Positions 43,555 to 50,795 of a DNA stretch of 64,000 nt are shown here, piece by piece; position 1 is the stretch's first letter, and each line of letters starts with the position of its first letter. Below the pieces are notes generated by a model. It searched no databases. It was not told the origin of the DNA and worked only from the letters and a program-made list of their open reading frames with translations. The position numbers were made by a program, and so were the translations under genes. Source of the stretch: Bacillota bacterium (GTDB lineage: Bacteria > Bacillota > Clostridia > Acetivibrionales > DTU013). Location: assembly GCA_023435745.1 (NCBI GenBank), contig JAEZMD010000018.1, positions 186,001 through 250,000 on the forward strand, read 5' to 3'.

Positions 43555-44744
43555 ACGATATTATCCTCCTTTTTTATCTTCTCGATCAGCCTGGGCACGA
43601 CTTCATATAGATCACCCACAACTCCGTAATGAGCTGTTTTAAAAATGGGAGCATTTTCGTCCTTGTTAATAGCAAAAATGCATTCTGCGGTATTCATACA
43701 TGCGGTAAACTGAACTGCCCCCGATATACCGCAGGTTATGATCAGCCTTGGTTTTACCGTCCTGCCTGAAAGCCCGATCTGGCTGGTATAAGGCGCCCAT
43801 CCGGCCTCCACTAAAGGCCTGGTCACAGCCACCTGCCCTCCCAGCAGCTCTGCCAGTTCCACCAGCAGGGAAAGATCCTTTTGTTCCTTCAGCCCTCTTC
43901 CGCCGGCTATAATGATTTCAGCATCCGATATGGACGGCAGTTTTTCTTTTGCAATCACCCTTAGTATGTTGATGCTTGATTTTAGGATGCTTTTGCCGAT
44001 ATCCATCCTTACCGCCATGCTGTCCGTTTTTTTGCCACAGCCGGTCTTATCCATGACCTTGTACCTCACTGTAGCAAACTGAGGTCTGCTGTCGGGAGTA
44101 ATGATCTGAGCCATGATATTTCCGCCGAATGCGGGGCGGATTTGTACAAGATCGGTATTGCTTCTTACTTCAAGCTGTGTACAGTCAGCTGTGAGCCCTG
44201 TCCTGTATCTTACCGCAACCCTGGGAGTCAGAGACCTTCCTATGGAGGTAGCTCCAACCAGAACAATGGAGGGCTTGACTTTATTAATGCAATCTTCAAA
44301 AACATTCGTGTACAGATCAGCTCTGTAATACCTTAATTGCTCGTCATCATAGGCAAATACCCTGTCAATGCCGTAGTTTAAAAGATTTTCAGCTTCCCTC
44401 ATGATGCCGCTGCCCATGAAAATGCAATAGACAGGGTGCTGTATACTGGACGCCAGCTGTTTGGCTTTTCCGATCAATTCAAGCGTAACAGGGTGGACAA
44501 CACCGTCCATATGCTCAACATAGACCAGGATACCCTTCCATTCATCCTTGTCGATCGATGCTCTGGCTTCGTCTATTAGCGTAATTGCGTTTCTGGGGCA
44601 GTTCTTGATACAGATGCGGCACATTTTGCATGCGGCGGTTGGTTCCACCTTTTTGTTTTTCATTTCAAGTGCACCGAAGGGACAAGCTTTTACGCAGACA
44701 CCGCATAAATCGCATTTTTTCTCGTAAATCGCAAGTGTGGCCAT
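43536..44744 (-). CDS. lctC: Electron-transfer flavoprotein alpha subunit with N-terminal 2[4Fe-4S] ferredoxin domain
   Basis: This 402-residue protein begins with a ferredoxin domain carrying two complete cluster motifs (C11, C14, C17, C21 and C39, C42, C45, C49), followed by the EtfA domains. The C-terminal FAD site reads VTRPLVEAGWAPYTSQIGLSGRTVKP and ITCGISGAVQF. This fusion is the hallmark of LctC-type Etf subunits in bifurcating or confurcating lactate dehydrogenase complexes. It lies between EtfB and the dehydrogenase in the order B-C-D. The start follows AAAGGAG. Confidence 0.95.
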   Translation of the reverse strand: MATLAIYEKKCDLCGVCVKACPFGALEMKNKKVEPTAACKMCRICIKNCPRNAITLIDEARASIDKDEWKGILVYVEHMDGVVHPVTLELIGKAKQLASSIQHPVYCIFMGSGIMREAENLLNYGIDRVFAYDDEQLRYYRADLYTNVFEDCINKVKPSIVLVGATSIGRSLTPRVAVRYRTGLTADCTQLEVRSNTDLVQIRPAFGGNIMAQIITPDSRPQFATVRYKVMDKTGCGKKTDSMAVRMDIGKSILKSSINILRVIAKEKLPSISDAEIIIAGGRGLKEQKDLSLLVELAELLGGQVAVTRPLVEAGWAPYTSQIGLSGRTVKPRLIITCGISGAVQFTACMNTAECIFAINKDENAPIFKTAHYGVVGDLYEVVPRLIEKIKKEDNIVCNIKN

Positions 44745-44765
44745 ATCATAATCTCCTTTTGTCTC

Positions 44766-45554
44766 TCACAGAAGCTTCTGTTCTGCCAGAGTTCCGTAAA
44801 TTTTATCAGCCAGTTCATTTGGTTCACCCTCCCACGTGATCTGACGGGTATTGGATTCGGGCGGAAAGATTCTTTCGACCCTGGTGGCGGATCCGCTGAG
44901 ACCGTATTTATTCTCATCCTTATCTGCAAAGTCGTCCAAACTCATCATATTTACTGCCCGCTCCGAGGTCAGCAGCTTTCTTCTAAAAGAGGGGAGTCTT
45001 GGCTGAATGATATCCTTTTCAACCGTAATCAGGCACGGATAGGTCAGTTCAATGAATTCCACACTGTCGGCCATATCCTGCGCAACTACAATACCTTTTT
45101 CAGAAATACTGTCGATGGACTTTACCCATGCGGCATGAGGTATGCCAAGGTATTCGGCAAGAGCGGGGCCGACCTGTGCCGTATCTCCGTCGGTGGTCTG
45201 TTTCCCGCACAGAATGATATCAAAATTGCCGATCGCCATAACTCCCTGTGAAAGGGTGTAGGAGGTTGCAAGCACATCCGCTCCGGCGAATCTTCTGTCT
45301 GAAAAGATGTATCCATCATCGGCGCCCATCATGTAGGCTTCCTTTATTATGCTCTGTGCCTGGGGCGGACCCATGGTAACAGCGGTAATACTGCCGCCCA
45401 TCTTCTCTTTTATCCATAGGGCAGTTTCCAAAGCATACAAATCATAAGGATTCATTTTACTCTCTACCCCGTCTCTTTTGAGCACTCCTGTTTTTTCATC
45501 CACCTCTACGCTGGTGGCGCCGGGTACTTGTTTGATGCAAACCAGTATCTTCAT
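44766..45554 (-). CDS. lctB: Electron-transfer flavoprotein beta subunit
   Basis: This 262-residue EtfB starts MKILVCIKQVPGATSVEVD and shows NPYDLYALE, AVTMGPPQAQSIIKEAYMMGADDGYIFSD as separate family blocks, and the nucleotide-binding stretch LCGKQTTDGDTAQVGP. In bifurcating Etf proteins this subunit contributes to the bifurcating FAD and NAD(H) site. The start at 45554 fits the family; the frame extends upstream 90 bp through the operator region and is not used. It is the first structural gene after the GntR regulator. Confidence 0.95.
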   Translation of the reverse strand: MKILVCIKQVPGATSVEVDEKTGVLKRDGVESKMNPYDLYALETALWIKEKMGGSITAVTMGPPQAQSIIKEAYMMGADDGYIFSDRRFAGADVLATSYTLSQGVMAIGNFDIILCGKQTTDGDTAQVGPALAEYLGIPHAAWVKSIDSISEKGIVVAQDMADSVEFIELTYPCLITVEKDIIQPRLPSFRRKLLTSERAVNMMSLDDFADKDENKYGLSGSATRVERIFPPESNTRQITWEGEPNELADKIYGTLAEQKLL

Positions 45555-45583
45555 TTCACCATTCCTTTCTTTAATTGGCCTAG

Positions 45584-45594
45584 TGGTCAGACCA
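45584..45594. promoter_or_regulatory. FCD-regulator operator TGGTCAGACCA upstream of etfB
   Basis: The palindrome TGGT-CAG-ACCA lies 30 bp upstream of the EtfB start and fits the TGGTnnnACCA consensus of PdhR/LldR-type FCD regulators. Just upstream, at about 45615-45650, GATCATC and GATGATC words form further overlapping palindromes. The adjacent GntR regulator is the obvious ligand-responsive partner. Confidence 0.6.
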
Positions 45595-45666
45595 TTAAAA
45601 CGATCAATATATTGGATCATCGGCCTGATGATCAGCCCGATCATCAGATAAAATTTATTTTGTCAA

Positions 45667-46365
45667 TCAGCGCATATTATGGACAAAGCCTAGATGCTTT
45701 TCCATAATTTCAGACGCTTCCTGCACATTTCTCTGCCTTATGGCATTAAAAATACTGCTGTGCTGTGCCAGTAACACCTTCGAGTTGTTTTCATCCTTCA
45801 ATATCCTGGCTCTGTTGAATTTAACGGAGCTTTCAAATAAATAGGCAGTGCATTCGGCAGCCTTTACTAGGATACAGTTTCCCGTAAGACTGAATAATGC
45901 CTTGTGAAACTCCACATCCGCCTCGGCGCCCATCACAGCATCATTTTTTTTAACCGCGGCTTCCATCTTGGACAAGGAGTTCTGCAATAGGGACAGTTCC
46001 GATTCGTCAGCCTTGATAGCAGCAAGCTTGACCGCTTCTATTTCAATTAGCTTTCTGAAATCCAGCAGATCAGTCTCCAAATTGTCATTTGTGACTAATA
46101 GCGGAGATATGGTGCTTATAAAAGGACCAATATTAAGATCCGTTATAAATGAGCCTTCGCCTGGTCTTACTTCTATAAGGCCAATGATCTCCATGGCACT
46201 GAATGCTTCGCGGATCGATGCCCGGCTTACTTTGAACATCTCTGCCAGAGAACGCTCGGGCGGAAGCCTCTCACCAACCTTCAGATTACCATCCTTTATA
46301 AGGCCAATGAATTGGCTTATGATAGACTGATATATTCTCTTCATACTAATTGGACTTATCTCCAT
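45667..46365 (-). CDS. GntR-family FCD regulator of the lactate operon (LldR/LctA-like)
   Basis: This 232-residue protein has a winged helix (about 10-80, LPPERSLAEMFKVSRASIREAFSAME) and an FCD domain (about 90-225) with the metal-binding residues in DVEFHKALF and the final histidines in EKHLGFVH. The ATG at 46365 is preferred, because GGGGAG is properly spaced from it and abuts the ATG at 46371. It precedes the Etf and dehydrogenase genes on the same strand. FCD regulators in this position (LldR, LctA) respond to lactate, so it is likely the local repressor acting on the operator at 45584. Confidence 0.92.
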   Translation of the reverse strand: MEISPISMKRIYQSIISQFIGLIKDGNLKVGERLPPERSLAEMFKVSRASIREAFSAMEIIGLIEVRPGEGSFITDLNIGPFISTISPLLVTNDNLETDLLDFRKLIEIEAVKLAAIKADESELSLLQNSLSKMEAAVKKNDAVMGAEADVEFHKALFSLTGNCILVKAAECTAYLFESSVKFNRARILKDENNSKVLLAQHSSIFNAIRQRNVQEASEIMEKHLGFVHNMR

Positions 46366-46512
46366 ATTCATCTCCCCATCTGCGGCATGGTGGCCTGACC
46401 AGCAATGTAATAATTCTACATACTTTTGAAAAATCCTGCTTAAGAAAAATAATTTATAAAATTACTCATGATTATTCAAGGCTGACCTGGCTTAAGGAAA
46501 TAAATACTTCAG

Positions 46513-46561
46513 GGGTGACATTTTCTCGCGATAGTTAATAGGGTGACATTATCACACGATA
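46513..46561. repeat. Direct repeat GGGTGACATT... twice at 28-bp spacing
   Basis: GGGTGACATTTTCTCGCGAT at 46513 recurs as GGGTGACATTATCACACGAT at 46541, with four changes. From memory, the words resemble the multiple internal terminal repeats of IS21-family elements, but no transposase is near. It may be a remnant end or a regulatory repeat. Confidence 0.6.
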
Positions 46562-46585
46562 ATCACATGACTTAAAAAAGCATAG

Positions 46586-46615
46586 TTGACAACTGATATT
46601 TGATTATGATACAAT
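46586..46615 (+). promoter_or_regulatory. Promoter for the IclR-FdrA operon
   Basis: TTGACA (46586-46591) and TACAAT (46610-46615) are 18 bp apart, about 64 bp upstream of the IclR-family regulator start. The two palindromes that follow overlap the predicted transcription start. Confidence 0.65.
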
Positions 46616-46617
46616 CT

Positions 46618-46656
46618 GTTCGTACAGAAATACGGACTGTGTTCGTATATACGGAC
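46618..46656. promoter_or_regulatory. Tandem operator palindromes GTTCGTA...TACGGAC
   Basis: The half-site pair GTTCGTA / TACGGAC occurs twice, first with a 6-bp spacer (46618-46637) and then with a 2-bp spacer (46641-46656). The second contains the perfect palindrome CGTATATACG. They cover the predicted transcription start and are the best candidates for autoregulation by the IclR protein. Confidence 0.6.
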
Positions 46657-46678
46657 AAATAAAGGGGCGAAGTTGCTT

Positions 46679-47455
46679 ATGAGTCGTACTGCGGAAAAAG
46701 TTGTGTCTATTCTTAAGCTTTTGGCAAATTTTCCAGAGGGCATGTCTATAACAGAAATCAGCAAAGTGCTTTCTTTACCTAAAAGTAGTGTGTTTGATCT
46801 TGTCCATACATTAGAACAAAACGGTTTTTTAGAAGTTGATTCCAGGAACCTGCACACATACCGACTGGGGCTTGAAGCTTTTAATGTAGGTTATTCCTAT
46901 TTAAAGAACTTAGATATTTGTGAAGTCTCACGTCCTATTCTTTCAAGATTGAGAGATGAAACGGGTGATACTGTTTTTCTGGCCGTACGAAACGGTACTA
47001 GCCACATAACGTATGTAATGAAATTGATTTCCGACTCACCTCTTCAAACTACAAGCGTTGTGGGGTCTGTAAGTGATTTGCTTAAAACGGGTCTGGGAAA
47101 GGCTATTCTTGCCGCAATGAAAGATGAGGAAGCTTTGTCATCCGTTACTGATGAAATGATTAAAGATTGTAATAATCCCCTTATTTTTGATCGTGATTCA
47201 TTACTAAAATACTTGGAAGACACGAGACACTGTGGATATGCTAAAGACAGAGGTCAGGATATTTCGAGCCTTATCAGTTCAGTTGCGGCTCCAATAATAA
47301 ATTCAGAAAATAAAGTTGTCGCGGCTATTAGTAATGTCACTTTTCTTGAGAGTATGTCGGAAGAAAGACAGGCAATACTTGGTGAAAAAATAAATGCTGT
47401 TGCGTTTGAAATCTCAAAAAGACTGGGATATTTGGGTGAAAGCTTATTTATCTGA
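46679..47455 (+). CDS. IclR-family regulator of the FdrA/sugar-acid operon
   Basis: This 258-residue protein has an N-terminal winged helix (about 1-70, MSITEISKVLSLPKSSVFDLVHTLE) and an IclR effector domain (about 80-255, with KTGLGKAILAAMKDEEA and AKDRGQDISSLISSVAAPI). A TTG two codons upstream (46673) is better spaced from AAAGGGG and is an alternative start. It is the first gene of a long same-strand run and is 11 bp from the flavoprotein gene. The likely effector is the pathway substrate or KDG. Confidence 0.9.
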   Translation: MSRTAEKVVSILKLLANFPEGMSITEISKVLSLPKSSVFDLVHTLEQNGFLEVDSRNLHTYRLGLEAFNVGYSYLKNLDICEVSRPILSRLRDETGDTVFLAVRNGTSHITYVMKLISDSPLQTTSVVGSVSDLLKTGLGKAILAAMKDEEALSSVTDEMIKDCNNPLIFDRDSLLKYLEDTRHCGYAKDRGQDISSLISSVAAPIINSENKVVAAISNVTFLESMSEERQAILGEKINAVAFEISKRLGYLGESLFI

Positions 47456-47466
47456 GGTGAGTATAG

Positions 47467-49089
47467 ATGGAAAAAGTTAAAACGGATGTTTTGGTGATTG
47501 GTTCCGGTCTGGCAGGGCTTACAGCTGCGTACGTTTTATCTCATGAAAATAAAGATATTACCATACTGTCAGATGGTTCGGGAGCATCTCCGTGGATTCA
47601 TGCTTTTTGTGTTCCGCTTGACCAAAATGATTCCGTAGAAGCATATTATAACGATACGTTAAGCAGTGGCTGCTATTTGAATAATCCTGTTCTGGCAAGA
47701 GCTCTTTGCGATGACAGCATTATTTGTTTTGAAAGGCTGGAAGCACTGGGCATCAAGTTTGATCGTGATGGAGATCAATATAGGCTCCTTCGTCCTCTTG
47801 GAGCAAGTTACCCGAGACTGGTATCGTGTCCTCGTGGAGCGGGTCCTGAGATAATGGCCAGGATAAGCGGCGAGTTAAACGGAAATGTACGGTTCCTGAA
47901 AAATTCTCGTGCTATAAGACTGTACACCCAGGAAGGCATTGCTTCAGGTGCTTTGGTCTATGATAAATCGGCAGAATCGTTTTTTGTTATTCAAGCGAAG
48001 GCGGTTATCCTTGCTTCTGGAGGGTTTTGCGGGATTTATCCGTTTTCCACAAATAAGCATGATTCTGGAGGAGATGGGATAGCAATGGCTTTTAATGCAG
48101 GAGCTAATCTCATTGATCTGGAATTCGTCCAGTTCGAGCCGAGTGTTGCCGTATGGCCTCCGGAGGTTAAGGGCTTGGGAATGATTACGACAATGTTATA
48201 TGAAGGCGCTGTCTTGCGTAATGTTAACAACGAAAGATTTATGCTTAAATATCCTGAAAATACGGAATGTGTTGGAAAGGATATTATGGCGGTTCGTATT
48301 GCCAGCGAAATTAATGCCGGTAATGGCACTCCGCATGAAGGAATATGGTTTGACGCGACTCAAGTTGGAGAGGACAAATTGAAAAAGATGTATCCCGGTT
48401 ATTTTGAACGATATACAAATGTTGGTATTAATTTGTCGAAGGACATGATTGAGCTTGCCGCTGCAGCGCATACCTCGCTAGGAGGAGTTGAAATTGACGA
48501 GGGATGCTCTACATCTGTTCCGGGCTTGTACGCATGTGGCGAAATTGCAGGAGGTATTCATGGCGCAAACAGAATTGGGGGCAGTGCGGGACTTGAGGTT
48601 TTAGTTTTTGGACGCCGTGCCGGCATTGCTGTCTCGGAATATTTGAAAAGTAATCATCCAGGACATCCATACAATGAAAAGTGGGCGAAAACAATAATAG
48701 GCAGAACGGACAGCAAATCAACATGCAAAGAAATTATGGAAATGAGGAAGCTCCTGCAGAAAACCCTGGATGAATCGCTTGGCGTGCTTCGCGAGGAGCG
48801 CAGACTTTTAGATGCGGGAACTACACTTGATAATTTGCTGGAGCGTTCGGAAAATCTTGCTGTGAAAGGCGACCATGAAGCTTACGAGCGTTTGCGTTTA
48901 TGTAATGATTTGCTGACGTCAAAACTTTTATGTAATTCTGCACTGGAGCGGTCAGATTCGGCAGGCTGTCACAATAGAATAGATAATGTTCGCAAAAGTG
49001 AAAAACCGTACAATGTAGTTATTACCGGTAAGTGTATGAATACGGCTGAAAATAGGGAGGTGTTAGTACGAAAAAGGTATATATCATAA
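47467..49089 (+). CDS. FAD-dependent oxidoreductase, fumarate reductase/L-aspartate oxidase family
   Basis: This 540-residue flavoprotein has an N-terminal dinucleotide-binding motif, VLVIGSGLAGLTAAYVLS (about 9-26). The capping domain is followed by GGVEIDEGCSTSVPGLYACGE and HGANRIGGSAGLEVLVFGRRAG, with the catalytic Arg of the HGANR box. Family members dehydrogenate or reduce a bond next to a carboxylate, such as succinate/fumarate or aspartate/iminoaspartate. The substrate here is unknown. It is not membrane-bound and lacks an N-terminal signal. It overlaps the FdrA gene by 22 bp if that starts at ACG, so the two are coupled, which suggests that it prepares the substrate of the FdrA complex. 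Confidence 0.87.
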   Translation: MEKVKTDVLVIGSGLAGLTAAYVLSHENKDITILSDGSGASPWIHAFCVPLDQNDSVEAYYNDTLSSGCYLNNPVLARALCDDSIICFERLEALGIKFDRDGDQYRLLRPLGASYPRLVSCPRGAGPEIMARISGELNGNVRFLKNSRAIRLYTQEGIASGALVYDKSAESFFVIQAKAVILASGGFCGIYPFSTNKHDSGGDGIAMAFNAGANLIDLEFVQFEPSVAVWPPEVKGLGMITTMLYEGAVLRNVNNERFMLKYPENTECVGKDIMAVRIASEINAGNGTPHEGIWFDATQVGEDKLKKMYPGYFERYTNVGINLSKDMIELAAAAHTSLGGVEIDEGCSTSVPGLYACGEIAGGIHGANRIGGSAGLEVLVFGRRAGIAVSEYLKSNHPGHPYNEKWAKTIIGRTDSKSTCKEIMEMRKLLQKTLDESLGVLREERRLLDAGTTLDNLLERSENLAVKGDHEAYERLRLCNDLLTSKLLCNSALERSDSAGCHNRIDNVRKSEKPYNVVITGKCMNTAENREVLVRKRYIS

Positions 49090-50597
49090 AAAATCGTTAT
49101 ATTGATTCAGTTACCCTTATGGGTCTTGCGGAGAAACTACTAAAGCAAAAGGGAGTTAACGCTGCAGATAGTGGTATGGGGACGCTTGCCAATATTGAGT
49201 TGCTTTCACAAAGCGGATATGAGATTCCGCCGGAAACAGAAAAAAATGATTTGATGATCGCCGTGGACGCTGACAGTGAAAAAACTGCGGATATGGCAAT
49301 TAAAACCGGCCTTGATATTTTAAATCATAGTAATAAAGGTGTTTATGATAAGAGAACATATCATTCTCTTGATGATGTTAATCTTGATGAAGATTCATAT
49401 GATTTGGTGCAAATATCACTTCAAGGAGAATACGCTGCAGAGGAAGCTAAGAAAGCTATTGAAAAAGGCTTAGACGTGTTCATTTTTTCGGATAACGTGT
49501 CTATAGCAGAAGAACTGGAGCTAAAAAAACTTGGGAGCTCAAAGGGATGCCTTGTCATGGGACCGGATGCCGGCGTAGGCTTAATCGGCGGTGTGGCGTT
49601 GGCAGCCGGCAGCATTGTGCGCCGTGGAGAGATTGGGATTATTGGAGCCTCAGGCTCCGGCGCTCAGGAAGTTGCATGCCTGATTGAACGCTTAGGGTAT
49701 GGGGTTTCATGTATTATAGGTACGGGAGGACGGGATCTTAGGCCAGAGATTGGCGGTATAACGATGTGTATGGGCATGGAGCATCTGGATAATGATGATG
49801 AAACAAAGGTAATTTGTCTTGTTTCAAAACTCGCAGATACAGATGTAATGTCATATGTGCTTTCTCAGGCCGACAATTTACAAAAACCTGTTGTCGCTGT
49901 TTTTTTGGGCAGCGACGAAGCATTGTTTGACGGGCATAAAACACATTACGCTTATAGCTTGGAGGAAGCTGCTCTTAAGTCGGTAGAACTATTAAGTGGG
50001 AAAAAATCGGCATTTGGATGGACAGATGAACAAATTGAAGAAATGACCGTTAGGGAACTCTCGCGATTGAGCTCAGAAAGAAAACATTTTCGTGGAATTT
50101 ACTGCGGCGGAACTTTCGCAGAAGAATCCATGATGATTTTTCGCCGCTCAAATCCAAATATGATATTGAATTCCAATCTTGAAACCATATATGCAAATAG
50201 GCTTGACTCGCATCTCAAAAGCAATGGGCATACAATACTGGATTTGGGTTCCGAAGAATTTACTGCTAAAGCGCCACATCCCGTTTTTGACCCGGGACTG
50301 AGGATTTATCGCCTTGAGCAAGAAATAGAAGACCCTGAAGTAGCGATAATCTTGCTGGATTTTATTACCGGACCAGGTGTACATGAAAATCCGATAATGC
50401 CGTTTGTTCCGTTTTTCAAGGACCATCCTGAGATTGTTTTTATCGCTGCCATATGCGGAGCTAATGGAGATCCACAGGATATTGCTGCAGCTCGAGAAGC
50501 TCTGGAGAAAAACGGAGTAATCGTTTCCGATAGCAATTATCAAAGCTCAAGACTTGCCGCTTCTCTAATATCAGCGCTTGACAGGAGGAATCTTTAA
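49068..50597 (+). CDS. fdrA: FdrA/AllF-family acyl- or carbamoyl-transferase subunit, split, probable ACG start
   Basis: FdrA resembles the succinyl-CoA synthetase alpha fold; together with DUF1116 and DUF2877 proteins it forms the oxamate carbamoyltransferase of E. coli (AllFGH). Here residues VYIIKNRYIDSVTLM, the SLQGEYAAEEA and FSDNVSIAEE segments, VMGPDAG, the loop GIIGASGSGAQEVA and GTGGRDLRPEIGGI follow that family. The only in-frame ATG, at 49119, would remove conserved N-terminal residues. GGGAGG is placed seven bases before ACG at 49068, and an in-frame TAG lies at 49053, so ACG initiation is likely. The chain is 509 residues and stops before the usual C-terminal segment, which is encoded by the next small gene. 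Confidence 0.85.
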   Translation, partial: TKKVYIIKNRYIDSVTLMGLAEKLLKQKGVNAADSGMGTLANIELLSQSGYEIPPETEKNDLMIAVDADSEKTADMAIKTGLDILNHSNKGVYDKRTYHSLDDVNLDEDSYDLVQISLQGEYAAEEAKKAIEKGLDVFIFSDNVSIAEELELKKLGSSKGCLVMGPDAGVGLIGGVALAAGSIVRRGEIGIIGASGSGAQEVACLIERLGYGVSCIIGTGGRDLRPEIGGITMCMGMEHLDNDDETKVICLVSKLADTDVMSYVLSQADNLQKPVVAVFLGSDEALFDGHKTHYAYSLEEAALKSVELLSGKKSAFGWTDEQIEEMTVRELSRLSSERKHFRGIYCGGTFAEESMMIFRRSNPNMILNSNLETIYANRLDSHLKSNGHTILDLGSEEFTAKAPHPVFDPGLRIYRLEQEIEDPEVAIILLDFITGPGVHENPIMPFVPFFKDHPEIVFIAAICGANGDPQDIAAAREALEKNGVIVSDSNYQSSRLAASLISALDRRNL

Positions 50598-50752
50598 TGA
50601 ACTGTGATAAAAAACCGAGAGTAATCAATATTGGAATTCAAATCTTTTATGATGCCCTTATTAAGCAAAATGTAAAGGCGACACAAATTGAGTGGCATCC
50701 TCCTGTTAAACAAAGCAAGGAAATGATGGAGCTGCTTGATAAATTTTTGTAG
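50597..50752 (+). CDS. 51-residue protein equivalent to the FdrA C-terminal segment
   Basis: This small gene starts with an ATG that overlaps the preceding TAA (TAATG) and has its own AGGAGG site. Its product reads PRVINIGIQIFYDALIKQN, then QIEWHPPV and a helical end ELLDKFL. As I recall the E. coli sequence, FdrA ends VAVINIGLRSF..HYQWSPVAG..LLERL, so this is the missing C-terminal segment as a separate chain. The two pieces sum to 560 residues, near the 555 of the intact E. coli protein. The reading frame differs from the upstream gene, and translational coupling is expected. Confidence 0.85.
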   Translation: MNCDKKPRVINIGIQIFYDALIKQNVKATQIEWHPPVKQSKEMMELLDKFL

Positions 50753-50795
50753 AGGCTAAATTGGACTAATAATTTATACTTGAAAGGAAGCAACA

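Larger units (their letters stand above)
46366..46678. other. Divergent regulatory region between lactate and FdrA loci
   Basis: These 313 bases separate two divergent regulators and contain no gene that I can support. They hold a pair of 28-bp-spaced direct repeats (46513-46561), the IclR promoter and two palindromes. Confidence 0.65.
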
